In this document: positions 35,371 to 45,996 of the stretch, in pieces
Position numbering within the stretch: the first letter of the stretch is position 1
Layout of the letters: every line of letters starts with the position of its first letter
Source: Amblyornis subalaris
Taxonomy: Eukaryota; Chordata; Aves; Passeriformes; Ptilonorhynchidae
Assembly: GCA_018881555.1 (NCBI GenBank)
Contig: JACAXG010000014.1
Location: 1,975,959 to 2,039,958 of the forward strand
Length of the DNA stretch: 64,000 nt
Direction of reading: 5' to 3'
Notes under the pieces: model-generated
Databases searched by the model: none
What the model was told of the DNA's origin: nothing
The model's input: the letters and a program-made list of their open reading frames with translations, nothing else
Made by a program: the position numbers and the translations under genes

Positions 35371-37907
35371 CAAGGTTGGTTTGTGGATCAGCGTTTGTTT
35401 CCTGCAGATTTACAGTGACGCTGGAGAAAAATAAAGCTGAATTGCACCAACACACTGTGTGGGGTTTGTTTAATACGATCGCATCCTGACGGAAAGGAAG
35501 AGTTGTTTCACTTGGGGACTGCAAATCACAGCCTGTCGAGCTGTCTGGCATGTTTTTAATTCTTTGGCACATTTTTCTTTGGTGGGCTGCCTGTGTTCAC
35601 ACGCTGTTACTCACTTCTGCTCTTTTAAAATGAAGTTTCTTTGCAGGCCTCTCCAGAGACTCACTATGGACCGTATTATTAAAAACAATAAAAGGAAAAA
35701 GCAAATAAAATAAAAAAGCGTTTCTCTGCACTGAAGATTTGTTTCAGAACCTCTGCTCCACAGTGGGTGTTACATAGTTTTTACTTTCAAGCCCTGATGA
35801 ATCACTCGATCTTTGATTTCTTTGATTTAGGAAATAATACGCTTCCTGTGAATTCCAGCTGTCACTTGGAGAGTCTGGCACTGGGAGAGGGGTAGGACAA
35901 AGCCTGTGATTTATGGAAGCCACATCTGCTTTGAAGTCACTGGGAGGAGAATTTCATACTGATAATGCTTGAAAAGTTTCCACTGCAGATTTATTTTCAA
36001 CTGTGGCTTTTTCCACCTAATTTTGGTGCTAAGATATCAAACCCAACCTCAGCTCAAGGCACAGCCTCAGTGAATATCAGAACTGGTTTTTTTTCTGTAG
36101 TTACCAAGGTACTTCGTATTGATTCTGCAAACTCTGGTTGTCCTCTGGCTTCCATGGAAAATTTCTGTTTTAAGTTGTGTTAGCACCACTTCTGAAGGAT
36201 TTTACATCTTTGCACAAAATAAACAAGGTAAAAAGCAAAGTCGCCTGGATCTCGCCCCTAGTGAAAGACATCAGTTTGCACCAATTTCTTATATTTCCCT
36301 CTTGAGATTTTCAGCGAGTATTAAATATTATATTGATTTTATATGGTAGTTTTCTGCCTTTACTGTCACACTCTCACAGCATTCAGAGGATCTGTGTGAT
36401 CTGCAAGGACAGCAAGCACACCACTTAAATACGGGTTAAACTTAAAAATTGCACACCATTTAAATACAGGTTAAACTTAAAAATTTAACACCGTTTAAAT
36501 CCAGGTTTCAATACGATTTGCTCATGCTTATATGCAGGCAAACCTCAAGTGCCAAGGCCAGAAAAGCCGGGAGAGTGTTGGTGCCAGCAACAACGGCTCC
36601 CAGCAGCTTCATTTGCAGTAGGAATGTCCATTGGAGCCATAGAATGGGAAATTCACGGGAAGAGATTCCTGTGATTAATTTAACAGACACCTGAGGTCAC
36701 TATTCCCTCACTTAAACTGGAGCCAGGAAAGGAGGTGCCCGAGGAGCTCCTGGGACCTCTCGTCCAGTTGGGGCAGCTCTGACCTTCCCAAAGAGGTTTT
36801 GTTCTGCTGTTTTCATTACTTGTGTGCATTTCAATGTAAAACGCTCAGGAATTTAAGAACAGAACCAGTGTTCTACACTTATTTTTTTTACTGTTTGCTC
36901 TCAAAAAATTTGGGATTCAGAGCAGTGTGCACAGCACCTCTGAGTCACAAACAATAAAAATACCCTGGTTTATGTGCAGGAGTTTAGTGACAGCGTCCAG
37001 ACGGACACATGGGAAGGGCTCTGCAATAACAATAAAACACCTTTATGATCTTTGCTGATGCCTGATTTAGTTTTTAAGAGGATCCTGGTGACACGCAGTC
37101 TGTGTTTTTTCACAAGGCAGCACGCACAGAGCTGTGCCTTGGCTGCTGCTTCAATTTGTCCTCTGTGGTCTGAATGGGAGAAACAACATTCCCTAATTCC
37201 ATTGGGACACGGCACTTCCAGGGGCTGCTCACCGTGAGTTCACCTGCACTAAATTTACTGGGATAATGCTCCAATTATTTTCCAGTTCTCGCCTATTTCT
37301 TCAGTTCTTGTGGGGAATCCAATTAGAAATCCAATTTATAGTGCGAGCCACAAGCTTTATTACTGCTGAACTGCACAGGCAGGAACAAGGAGAGCCAGAA
37401 AAACTCCTTTACAACAGTTTTGTGACAGGGATCAGGATATTGTGACATTCCTGTTCCAGCTGATGGGGAGATGAAACTGAGCATTGCATCACCAGCTTTA
37501 ATGAGCTTCGTCACGGCACAAATCCCTGGGGGTTGGCTTCCTTTGAACGTGTGCATGGAACTTGCACGTAAAACATGTTGGATGCAGGGCAGGGATACCT
37601 CTGGAATAATGTTTGAGGGAGCAGTGGGAAGTGCTGCCCTGTGTCAGCAGAGGGGGATAATTCCCAGGGAGTAGCTGGATGCTCAGTGTGCCAGGGCAGA
37701 GCTGCTGGGTGTGTGCCATGGTTGGCACTGAAGGGCATCCTCTGCTTCCTAAATCCCTGGAACTTTTTAAAAACCACTGCTGTGCCTGTCACGGGCTTGG
37801 AAAAAGGGGAATGTTTCTTAGCAGCCTTTATAAACTGAAATAACCCAAACCAGAAAGCTGCTTGAATTGAGCTGCTCGAAAAAGGAGACATCCCAAATTA
37901 ATGAGAT
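35371..37907. other. intergenic 5' of NMD3
   Basis: AT-rich and unique apart from the 36-bp tandem repeat at 36417-36509. No exon or RNA gene recognised. A weak CTCF-like word at 37643-37656 is not considered sufficient. Confidence 0.5.
36417..36509. repeat. tandem repeat, about 36 bp x 2.5
   Basis: Units start near 36417, 36452 and 36488, each reading caccayttaaatacaggttaaac or a close variant. The third copy is incomplete. Confidence 0.85.
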
Positions 37908-38146
37908 TAGATTTGGATTAGATATTAGGGAGAAATTCTTCCCTAGGAGGGTGAGGAGGCCCTGGCACAGTTGTCCCAGAGCAGCTGTGGCTGCCCCATC
38001 CCTGGAAGTGTCCAGGGCCACGTTGGATGGGGCTTGGAGCAGCCTGGGATAGTGGAAGGTGTCCCTGCCCATGGCAGAGGTGGGACTGGATGGGCTTTAA
38101 GTTCTCTCCCATCCCAAACCATTCTGGGATTCTGGGATTCTATGAA
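37908..38146 (+). mobile_element. CR1 LINE 3'-end fragment
   Basis: A well-preserved sense copy running from 'ttggattagatattagggagaaattcttccc' through 'gaggccctggcacag', 'ggaagtgtccagggcc', 'ggaaggtgtccctgcccatgg' to the 'attctgggattctgggattctatg' tail. Confidence 0.95.
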
Positions 38147-38559
38147 ATTGGATCTTCTGGGTATTGCAGGGAAAATCCTGCTGTGATAACTCAAACATCA
38201 CAGCTTATTCATCCTTGGTAACCACGAACAGCTTGGCAAAGGTTTAACTTTAGGGAAAAGCATGGGCAGCAGCCAGGAGGCGTTGCTTTAGTCGCGGTGT
38301 GTTTGCTACCAGGACGCACCAGACCTGACCCTCACAGTAAGAAATAATCGTTGTAAAAAGGCAAATATTTGCTCGTCAGAACACGATAGGAATCTGAGGA
38401 CTGTTGTACGGGAGCTGTTTGCTTTCCCCTTGCCTTCGGTAACGTTCCGTGTCCCGGCNAAAACATCTCATGCCATTAAAGAGCCGAAGGAGCCCCGCTG
38501 AGAGGGTGGGGTGTGCCGAGAGCTGCGGGGCTGCTGGGGGAGGGACCGTGCCAGAGTCA
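38147..38559. other. spacer between two CR1 copies
   Basis: Unique sequence with a CpG-richer patch around 38440-38560. No gene is seen. Confidence 0.5.
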
Positions 38560-38791
38560 CGTCTGGGCCTGAGGAGAGCTTCAGGGTGGATATCAGGGAG
38601 AATTCCCTCACCGAAGGATGGTTAGGAATTGGAAGAGGCTGCCCAGGGCAGTGGTGGAGTCACGTCCCTGCAAGTGTTCAAACAGCAGATGTGGCACTTC
38701 GGGATGTGGTTTAGTGGGCTGAAGGTTGAAGGTTGGGCTTGATGATCTTGGAGATCTTTTCCAACCTCAATGATTCCATAATTCTGTGATC
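38560..38791 (+). mobile_element. CR1 LINE 3'-end fragment (other subfamily)
   Basis: Sense copy with 'gtggatatcagggagaattcc', 'ggaagaggctgcccagggcagtggtggagtcac', 'ttgggcttgatgatcttggagatcttttccaacctcaatgattcc' and an 'attctgtgat' end. The wording distinguishes it from the neighbouring copy at 37.9 kb. Confidence 0.92.
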
Positions 38792-39703
38792 AGGAAAATG
38801 CGTGTATTTTTCATAGAATTTATATTCTCACTTTAAGTTCTCTGGTGAGAGAGTGTGAGAAGAGTGATATGCAGCTAAAATATTTTGTACATTATATCTG
38901 TTCAAAAGCTGTCCATAAAAATTACGGATAGTGTTGACAATTCCTAGATTTGCCTCACTGTGACTGGAGACAAAACCATGGAAAATGCCAAAAAACAGTT
39001 CAGTGAACTTCCTCTAGAATCCAGCCTGTATTCCATGTCCTTTGGCTGGATGTGCCCTGCTCCTCCTCGCTCCATTCCTGCTTTTGAGGGTGGAAGGAGG
39101 GCAGGAATGTGGTGGAGGCGGAGGTTCCATGTTTTCATGTGGATGGCAGAGCTTCTCCAGACCACCGGGACATTCCAGCATTCAGCATCTTCCCAGTGCT
39201 AACCCAGGATGTGCTGAACTAAACAGAATTTGGTAAATGAAACGACAATTAACTCCTCATTTATTTATCATTTCCTTTGGCTTGCTCCAATCCTCTCTGA
39301 TGGCAGCTGCATTTTCCAACTATTCAGGAGATAAATCCCCCGGAGGCGATGTCGCAACTGTCGTGGGATGGATCCTTCTTCCCGCCGCTCCCACCCGGCT
39401 GGCACAGGCACGGCACGGAGCGCTGACACATCCCTGGGAAAAGGTGTCAGTGCAGGGATTGCTCAGCCGGAANGTTGCAAAACCAGGGCTTGCTCTGTGT
39501 CCAAGGGAGTGGAAACTTCCCGAGCTGATCCCGGTGCTGCAGCTCATTATTTATTGAGGAGAATGTGCATTTATATGAAAGGTGATCCCGGTGGTGCTTG
39601 TTTTGCAATTCAAGAGTTCTTGGGGAAAAGAGGCCACGGNGCCAGGGCTGCTGCAAGAGGCTGTTGGAGTGTCCAAGTCCTGGCAGGGACGGAGGGGATT
39701 GCA

Positions 39704-39912
39704 GAGGAGTGGTTTGGGTTGGGAGGGACTTTAAAGGTCATCCAGTGCCATCCCTGCCGTGGGGATGCTTCCCACTATCCCAGGTTGCTCCAAGCCCCAT
39801 CCAACCTGGCCTTGGACACTTCCAGGGATGGGGCAGCCACAGCTTCTCTGGGCAACCTGTGCCAGGGCCTCACCACTCTCACAGGGAATTTCTCCCTAAT
39901 ATCCAATTCTGA
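39704..39912 (-). mobile_element. CR1 LINE 3'-end fragment
   Basis: Antisense copy: 'ggtttgggttgggagggac', 'cccactatcccaggttgctccaagccccatccaacctggccttgg' and 'acctgtgccagggcctcacc' in standard order. Confidence 0.93.
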
Positions 39913-42900
39913 NACTGAACTGGGTGTGGGGCTCTGNGGTGTTTGGGTGCCAGCAAAACACATCCATGGTAAGGAAGAACTTTTGGATACCAAAATACTC
40001 GGATTATTGGACAGCACNAGAGGCACCTGCAGCCAGCTGTGGAAGGCTGGGGCACAGGAAACACTTGGAATTTTTTGATGTGTCCCCACACCGAGCCTGA
40101 GGCAGCACAGACTGCTGGGTGTAGGTACCCACACCTCAGTACCAGTCTGATCCCACTTGATTTCACCTTTAGTTCTCATGTGAGGAGCAATATTGGAAAG
40201 GGAAACCAGAAGTGTTCATCTGGATGTGGAGAAAGCTCCTTGGGATGTGTTATTTACCTGGAGTGGAATACCTGGCATGTCCCAAACGTCCCCTGAGCAG
40301 GGCACCGTCGTGTACAGAGCCGGATGGGTTGAGTTGGTTTGCAATCTGGTTTTTTTAGCTGTTACTTCATAAATCACTCAATCTGTGCTTTGGACAGGTA
40401 ATTACTGCCTTGCTGAGGCTTCTCTCTTGTGCAATTTGTGCCTGTGGAAAATGCAAGGAGCTCAGAGAAGCCCTTTCCTCTGCCAGCCTGATGAGTGAGG
40501 CTGTTGCTCCCCATCTTTTAATTACGTTGCTGCAATCCCATCCCAGCCCTTTCCATGTCAGGGAGCTTTATCCTGAGCTTGGCCTCGCTTGTTTTGTGTC
40601 CAATTCTCATTTTACCAGCGTTTTCTCCTCCTGTTCATTATTTTTAGTACCTAAAACTCATAAAGATTCACAGAGTATAGCTCATCCTCGAGTATGACCT
40701 TGAAATAGTGAGATATTTCTGCTCTGCTCCGTGATTACGAAGCAGAGATAGGAGCTGCCAGAAAAAATAACAGAAAGAGCACCCTGGCTGACAATGGATC
40801 TATTCCTGACCCTGCCACAATTTACCTTCATTTCCTCCCTCTTTGCTCAGTCATTGTAAGAAAAGCAGAATCTGATTTTTTTTTTAATATGGATTTGCCA
40901 GATTTAACCTATTTTCCATCACTTAGATATTTCCACTCTCTTCTTTGTCCTGGTTCCTGACTTTTCCCTCTTGCCTGAGCACCTTTCAGCAGCGAGATCC
41001 ATGTTTTAATGCAAAATTTCACTTTTAAACCCAGACTAGTTTGTGCTGGTCATCGAGGGGGGCTGTCACTTATCTTAGGCCACACAAAGCAATTTCTACA
41101 GCCTGTTTTGAGTTAGGAGCTTTTCATCCCAATAAAAACGAGGCCTCAGTTATCCTGGCTGCGCTGAAACCCCAGGATCAGCAGAGTTTATCAGCTCTTC
41201 CCTGTCCTGATGGAGCAACTGAAAGAAGGGTGGAGCAGGGACGATGCCAAGTGGGAATTCTTGGAGTTAATTCTTACCTCCACCCGTGAATCAGAGCCTG
41301 CCAGCCAGGGAGTTCCCATGGAAGTTGCCTGGAGACACTCTCATGATTTGGGCTGCTCAAATTCAGGCAAAGATGGCTTATTCCAAGGAATATTCCAAGG
41401 ACAGAGTGAAGAGGAGCCCATTGCACTTCAGCTCTCACTNATGGAGTCATGGGAAAAGCTTGGATCCGCCCTTTGGAGTATCTCAAGAACATCCCAGGCA
41501 TCCTTTGTCAGTTCACAAACACTGGATTTTCAGTTTCCTTGGATTATTTTACCAGGACATTTCATTAATTCCAGCTCTTTTGATTCCCTTGGCTGCACCA
41601 ACTTTGCACCGAGGCTGCATTTTGGGTGCTTTGGTGTGGCTGTAGGAGCTGAAGTTCTGTACTTTAGGAGGAGCCCAGCTTTNCTCCTGCCTTCCCAATT
41701 CTTCAGTTTGTGGTGGGATACCAGGAACTTGCTGATGTAGCCGTTCCTTGAGGAGCAAATAATCGGAATTGCTCGGGTAGGGGTGAGAGGACAGCGGTGC
41801 TTTTGCTGCAGTGCTGAATATCGATCGTTTTGTGTGATTAAGCTATCCCACATTCAGTAATATTTCATTTGCAAATGAGCCTGTTCTGCTTTAATTTCTG
41901 GTGCTCGGCTTGGCACGTGGCCACTTGTCCCTGTCTGTGCCCCGGGGGGCAGTAATTCATCTGTGAGAATTGGCCCACTTTTGGCTCTCCCTGGTGCTGC
42001 ACGAGTGTGATTTGTGGTTTATGGGACTGTTGTACACCTGCTGTGCTTCTTTCACCATGGCTTAAATAGCTGTCTGGGTGTTTTTTCCTAACTTCCTAAA
42101 TAATTCCCCAAATAATTAGGGAATTAAATTTAGAAGTGGAGCATCCAAAGCGAGAATTCTAAATTATGGCTGACTCACAGCAATAATAATAAAACTTAAA
42201 GAAAAAAAAAGGTACTTGAACTTCTTTAAGATTTCAAAACTTCACAAGCACAGGTTCTCATTTTTCCTGGAATTCCGTGTAAATTGGACNCTCAGATGTG
42301 CAGGGGCGCTGGTGGTGATCCTGATCCCTGTGTTCCCTGGGGAACAGCACTGAGGACAATGTCCTTGGGAAGCTGTTTTTAACAGTTTGGGGTAAAGAAT
42401 GCCCGGAGGGGCCTCAGGAAAAAATTTCAGGAGGTTCATGGTCTGGGCACGTTGGTTGATGTGTTGTGGCCCTCAGTAATGGATTNGGGAGGCGATCCAT
42501 GAAATTGGCCGGGAAACCTTTATGGCAGGATAAATGGGAGCTTNGATGGAATGAAATTAAGCAAATGAGTTTTAAACAAGAGGTGTACGGTGCTGGCCAG
42601 CTGAGCCCCAACATTTCTCACCCCTTACATTAACGGGGCCTTTGTCCTTTCGGGCTCAAAGCAGCTGGAATTGGTTCATCTCCCTTCCTGCTGCTGTTCC
42701 ACTTCTCCCTCTTTGGATTATTGGTTCCGTTCGCTTTTAACAGAATCCTTTTTTTTTGGTGTGAAAACTTCCAGCTGCTGTGCTCAGCCCGAGCTACAAT
42801 TAGCACAGGGTAATAATGCAGCAATTAACTGCAATTAGCGTGGAGCAATAATGAAGCAGGAGAAAAGAGGGATTTATAAAGAGCCTGACATCACATCCCT

Positions 42901-44313
42901 CGCAACGGGGCTGCCACCATACTGGTGTTACTGGGAGCTCCAAACCCCCACCCTCCCACAGGTGTGATCCCACGGAAACCTTTTTCCATCCTCTATGAAT
43001 GGTTTCATCCCCAGGGAAAAGGATTCCGGAGCTGGAGCAGAGTTTCCTAAGATGTGGTGTGGTCTCAAGCTGTCAAAAGTGTTATCTCACCTCCTCTCTC
43101 TTTTAGCTGAGGAAAAAAATGCTTCTGTTCTCTGCTGTGTGCCAGAAACGCTTTGAAGTCTCCTGCTGGAACCCACTGATTTGGAATATTAAGGAGGTAG
43201 AGTTATTCCAGCTTTTCTAGTAGCAAGGAGAAGTGAAAAGGGCTGGGAAGAATCTCAAAGGACTTTTTAACAGAGGTTATTTGCAGCTGTTCCTTTCCTA
43301 GGAAATATCTCTTGCCCTAAACCTTGAAAATTGAGTAAAGAAGCTGAAGAACTCGCACAGAAAATGAGTTTTCACTCTCCTGAGGCTGCAGGGAACCTCC
43401 CCAAAAGCAACTGCTGCTGCTTTCCTCCCACTCCCTGCACCTCCCAACACCAAACAAAGTTAAGAGGCACAATAAGGAAGAGAAGTGCTTTACACGGATC
43501 CCACCGTGGGAGGGCAATGGGAATCCCTCTTCCCGAACAAAGCCCTTTCCGTGTTCTGTTTGCCAGGGTGAAGTGTTTAAAGAGCAATATTCCATNGGGT
43601 GTGTGCTCCCGGAGAGAGGAGCCCCAGCCTTTGCAGACCTGTAAAAACTGCTTTTCCTTGTGCTCCAAAAGGCAGCTCAGTGGTGTTTGAGGTCATGGGG
43701 GAGAAATCACCTTTGGAAGGCATTAAAAAATGAGATGTTGGTGGGAACAGGACTGCTGAGGAGATGCCCTGGCATTTACACTATCATATTAAGTAGAATC
43801 TTTTGAGGATGGAATTTATACCAACTTGCTGAGTAAATATTTTCAGTTTTTCACCTCCAGCACCGGGATTGTGACTTTTAGTCCATTTTACAGACAGTTT
43901 GCAGAGGAATTGTCGCAGGTTTTGCCATCGAAGTGTGATTACAGCCTGGCACCTCGTATTTGNGGGTTAATAACTGAATAAACTGTCAGGACAGCTCCTG
44001 TCTGAGCCTAAACTGCTCCCTTGTGCCCCCAGCACACTCAAGTGTTTATTGCCTTAATTTGAAGCAAATCTGAGGCTTTTTTATCCTCCACCACCACCAG
44101 GGACAGGAGAGGTCTTGGGCTGGAGCACCCATGACAGGCCAGTGACCCGTGGATCCCTTTAAAGGCTTCTGAGACCTCACCCCAAAACATTTACTGCAAA
44201 ATAATCCACACAGAGCCAGCCTGGCCCACACCCCGCCCAGGATATTGATGAATGACTGGGAAACACAGACCAGCTGAGTCACGAGCCCGAATGCCGTTTG
44301 TGAAGAAGAAAAT
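39913..44313. other. intergenic, no gene recognised
   Basis: No coding exon, RNA gene or repeat family supported. It contains scattered AT-rich patches such as about 42.1-42.25 kb and short adenine runs. Open frames of up to about 175 codons near 41.2 kb show no domain. Confidence 0.5.
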
Positions 44314-44323
44314 TTTATTTATT
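44314..44323 (-). terminator. SPTSSB: double poly(A) signal AATAAATAAA, candidate 3' end of SPTSSB
   Basis: Two overlapping AATAAA hexamers on the minus strand about 1.07 kb after the SPTSSB stop. The interval up to the stop would be the 3' UTR. A weaker ATTAAA lies closer, near 44452. Usage is inferred. Confidence 0.5.
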
Positions 44324-45387
44324 CGGCTGAAAAAAAACTGCATACACATGTTCAGATCTGTTCAACCTTCACCACATGTCTTCGTTTCCAAACANACTTG
44401 TGCTTCGAAGCATGCAGGAGCCTGCTGCAGCTTGACAGAGAAGTTAACAGGGTTTTAATTTTAATCTAGAACTGTGCAAACATCATTGGAAAGCTATTTA
44501 CATCTTGCACCTCTCACTTCTACGAACGGGAGCATCAGCTGGTGGAGAGTTGCAGCGAGCAGCCGTGATTTATGATTTGGCATCCACGCTGGGTTTAGGT
44601 GTAGTGTGGAACCCAAACAAACCTCCCATTGTTCCAAAACCTCCCCACGGGCAACGGGCATAAATCTAATTTCTGCTTTGGAAAGGACATCTCTTGGAGC
44701 ACTCAGCCTTCCCTGCAGGTATGGAAATATTATTTCCACTCTGGATCTTCTTCCCCCTGGTGCTGACGTGCACTTTGCTGCTTTGGTGAGTGGGAGCAGC
44801 GGGACAAGATCTTGGTTTTCATCAAAGAAGGCAGGGGGGCACTGAAACAGAGCAGAGCTGCTTCGTTCTGTCANCTTTACTGAACTGCAAGACGAGGTGG
44901 AGCGTTTTTTGAAAAAGAAAATATTTTAGACCATCTGAACTCAGACGCAGAAACGTGGCTGCAAAAAAAGTTGGATTTCAGTTCATCGTCCTATTGCTTT
45001 CTCTTCTAATTTCCTCTCCCATCCATTAAACCCTAGGAGTCAATCCCCAGCCATATATCAGCGCTCAAATCATGCAGGATATCCTGATTTATATCCTCTA
45101 ACCCGCCCAGAGGAACCTCGGGATGCTTTGCCGCTGGACCGCGCTGGCAGAACTTCGTGCGTGTCTCTGCCTGGGTGACTCAATGAGGCTGCTGGAAGCG
45201 GGAGCTGCTTGGATACTGTGGCATTCCGGGTGGTGCATTCCATTCCCAGCGTTTATGGAAGGTAGGGGAGGGGGCTGTGCTCAGTGCCTCGCTCTGCTTT
45301 CCAGCCCCGGAGGCGAAGCCAAGAGGCTTTTCCGAAGTGCCGAGCCCGAGCGCGGCCACCGTTCCTCGAGAGCCGCCGGGCGCCGCC
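44324..45387 (-). other. SPTSSB: probable 3' UTR of SPTSSB
   Basis: The sequence between the SPTSSB stop codon and the first canonical poly(A) signal. No repeat or other gene is recognised in it. The extent is inferred from the signal at 44314-44323. Confidence 0.45.
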
Positions 45388-45624
45388 TCAGTTGGCCGCC
45401 GCGCCCTCGGGCCGGGCCCCCAGCATCTGGGAGAAGAATTCCAAGGCCAGGCGGACGTGGATGGGCACGAAGACGTAGGCGGTGTACAGCACCATGGCCA
45501 CGACGGTGACGGTGACGGTGTGGAACATGGACTGCTCCCACGGCTCCAGCACGTAGCTGCACGTCACCAGCAGGTACTGGTAGTACAGCCAGTAGATGTA
45601 CTCCTTCACCCTCTTCACGTCCAT
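45388..45624 (-). CDS. SPTSSB: SPTSSB, serine palmitoyltransferase small subunit B
   Basis: A single coding exon of 78 residues beginning [17 protein letters not shown], a close match to vertebrate SPTSSB (76 residues in human). The protein sits in the ER membrane and strongly activates serine palmitoyltransferase; subunit B allows use of longer acyl-CoAs. Val25, the residue known to give that preference, is present, as are LEPWE (26-30) and [19 protein letters not shown] (47-65) with His56, the site of a mouse mutation that raises C20 bases. The C-terminal tail [10 protein letters not shown] is Ala-rich and unlike mammals. Residues 36-40 (VTVTV) are encoded by a GTGACG-type repeat. The acceptor before the start reads CGNAG|CCGAAG after a pyrimidine tract, so the 5' UTR is spliced from an upstream exon. 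Confidence 0.96.
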   Translation of the reverse strand: MDVKRVKEYIYWLYYQYLLVTCSYVLEPWEQSMFHTVTVTVVAMVLYTAYVFVPIHVRLALEFFSQMLGARPEGAAAN

Positions 45625-45835
45625 CTTCGGCTNCGGGGGGTGCGGAGGAGACCTGGAATGACAGGGAAGCCGGGATTACGGCTGGGATGGGAAGGCTCGG
45701 ACTAAGCGCTGATGCGGTGGGTGTCGGGTTTGGTGTCNCGCGGAGCCACCGCGCAGGCTCCGTTCCAAAGCTCCTTGGAGCAGAGGAGAGGGTTGAGCTC
45801 TGCAGCTGCTGCTGTTATTGGAGCTGGATCAGCTG

Positions 45836-45996
45836 GGAACTTCCCAGAGAAGCCGTGGCTGCTCCATCCCTGGAAGTGTGCAAGGCCGGGTTGAATGGAG
45901 CTTGGAGCAACCTGGGATAGGGGAAGGTGTCCCTGCCCATGGCAGGGGTGGGACTGGATGATCACTTCCAACCCAAACCATCCTGTGATTCTGTGA
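45836..45996 (+). mobile_element. CR1 LINE 3'-end fragment
   Basis: Sense copy, about 200 bases upstream of the SPTSSB coding exon: 'cccagagaagccgtggctgctccatccctggaagtg', 'ggaaggtgtccctgcccatggcagggg' and 'ccaacccaaaccatcctgtgattctgtga'. It would lie in the SPTSSB 5' intron in antisense to the gene. Confidence 0.93.

Noticed and set aside
37643..37656. CTCF-like word cagcagaggggg
   Set aside because: Two mismatches to the core consensus and no supporting context. Such words are frequent by chance.
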